64,000 nucleotides of DNA from contig CAJNDS010002302.1 of the NCBI GenBank assembly GCA_905221605.1, forward strand, positions 153,501 through 217,500, in the 5' to 3' direction. Positions 63,431-64,000 of this stretch are shown piece by piece. The DNA is from Symbiodinium natans (lineage: Eukaryota > Sar > Dinophyceae > Suessiales > Symbiodiniaceae). The notes under the pieces were generated by a model that was not told the origin of the DNA, searched no databases, and saw only the letters and a program-made list of their open reading frames with translations. The translations under genes and the position numbers were made by a program. The first letter of the stretch is position 1; every line of letters starts with the position of its first letter.

Positions 63431-63630
63431 GAGCAGGCAAAGCAAAGGCAAAAAACTGGTCATGCATGATACATGTACCCTGACAGAGCCCCGCAAGACT
63501 TCGCACCCAAATTTTAACAAACAACAACAGCCTGCCTTCTGCAAAACTGAATGTGATCCGATGAGCGAGTCCCGAGCTGCAGTAAAGACCAACGGGTACG
63601 TGAAAATGATCGCCTCACTTGCCATTTTGT
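63431..63630 (+). CDS. Candidate exon bounded by telomere-like repeat, plus strand
   Basis: The acceptor is the repeat itself (GGGTTTAG|GAGCAG) and so is the donor (GCCATTTT|GTTTAGGG). Between them is a 66-codon open frame reading RQSKGKKLVMHDTCTLTEP, PNFNKQQQPAFCKTECDPM and SESRAAVKTNGYVKMIASLA. Even composition and no repeats. The minus strand is also open but reads as cysteine/leucine strings. No family is recognised. Confidence 0.45.
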
Positions 63631-64000
63631 TTAGGGTTTAGAGCATCAGGTTTAGTTCAAGGTTTTTAGGGTTTAGGGTTTCAGGGTTTAGGGCTCAGGG
63701 TTTCTCCAAACCCCTTAGTTGGCTGAACCTGGATTTCTCCAAACCCTTTAGTTGCCTGAACCTGGGGTGAGACACCCGATTTGTGTCACAAGCAGGCGAG
63801 GCACAAAAACCCTAAACCCCAAAACCCGGTAAACCCCAAACCCTAAACCCCAAACCCTAAGCCCTAAACCCCAAACCCTCAACCCTAAACCCTAAACCCC
63901 AAACACTTTGACAAGACTTTTGTGCATCCGAAGAGCGAAGGCCATGCCCAACCACGCTAACCTTGGCCCGGCGTGCGTTTAGGGTTGGGGCCCCTAAACC

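Larger units (their letters stand above)
51330..64000. repeat. Large domain of telomere-like repeats with many unique islands
   Basis: Arrays of TTTAGGG, CCCTAAA and variants occupy much of this domain, the longest at 57396-57800, 59457-59610, 60098-60155 and 62963-63028. Variants include TTTAGGGG octamers (53081-53125; reverse complement at 57170-57240), AAAGCCC (55430-55530) and TTTCGGG (57460-57720). C or G runs of 11-20 punctuate the domain (52545, 53677, 57128, 60069). Islands of 40-200 bases between arrays often read as exons on one strand and are listed separately where boundaries are visible. Confidence 0.9.

Overview
The window is nuclear DNA of a eukaryote, most likely a dinoflagellate. 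The evidence is: (i) telomere-type heptamers (TTTAGGG/CCCTAAA) scattered over much of the sequence; (ii) small introns whose best-fitting donors are GA, GC and GT, each followed by AG|G acceptors; (iii) a head-to-tail array of near-identical small genes; (iv) a multidomain helicase/nuclease/polymerase-like mobile gene of a style I associate with dinoflagellate genomes. No rRNA, tRNA, CRISPR array or bacterial-type operon was seen.

Layout. 1-4.3 kb: four tandem minus-strand copies of a three-exon gene for a small secreted protein with a cysteine-rich domain resembling the C-terminal domain of MGAT5-type glycosyltransferases. Copy 1 carries an internal stop. 4.6-8.6 kb: degenerate telomere-like arrays with short unique islands. 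8.6-14.6 kb: four stacked satellites: a ~230-bp AT/GC unit with 10-bp phasing, an 87-bp unit arranged as A/B dimers, an 80-bp hairpin unit, and a ~50-bp unit that interrupts the 80-bp array. 14.6-18.8 kb: no convincing gene.

18.8-44.6 kb: remains of one very large plus-strand gene. In order it encodes a papain-like protease domain, duplicated microexons, two F-box/lectin/RING-like modules, a RecB-type PD-(D/E)XK nuclease, a D5-type SF3 helicase, a polymerase-like module, a second protease-like domain, a C2H2 finger and a DDE-type transposase-like domain. It is split inside an exon by a 13.8-kb interval (27364-41155) with ~50-bp inverted ends, a possible 5-bp ATAAA target duplication and shared subterminal repeats. 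Removing the interval and one ATAAA joins two open frames in phase. The interval itself holds a TTAA-flanked MITE, a perfect 38-bp palindrome, an AT-rich and telomere-like block, and minus-strand coding fragments.

44.6-46.5 kb: little of note. 46.5-64 kb: telomere-like repeats again, interrupted by a pyrimidine-rich ~361-bp tandem repeat (49.6-51.3 kb). Many short islands between the arrays read as exons: open frames, AG|G acceptors, GT donors often supplied by the repeat itself. I propose that much of this region is introns filled with telomere-like repeat, belonging to genes on both strands, including a membrane protein near 62.5-62.9 kb and a protein whose C-terminal exon lies at 49.4-49.6 kb.

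All intron/exon boundaries are read by eye. Protein families are assigned from motifs only, with no database search.
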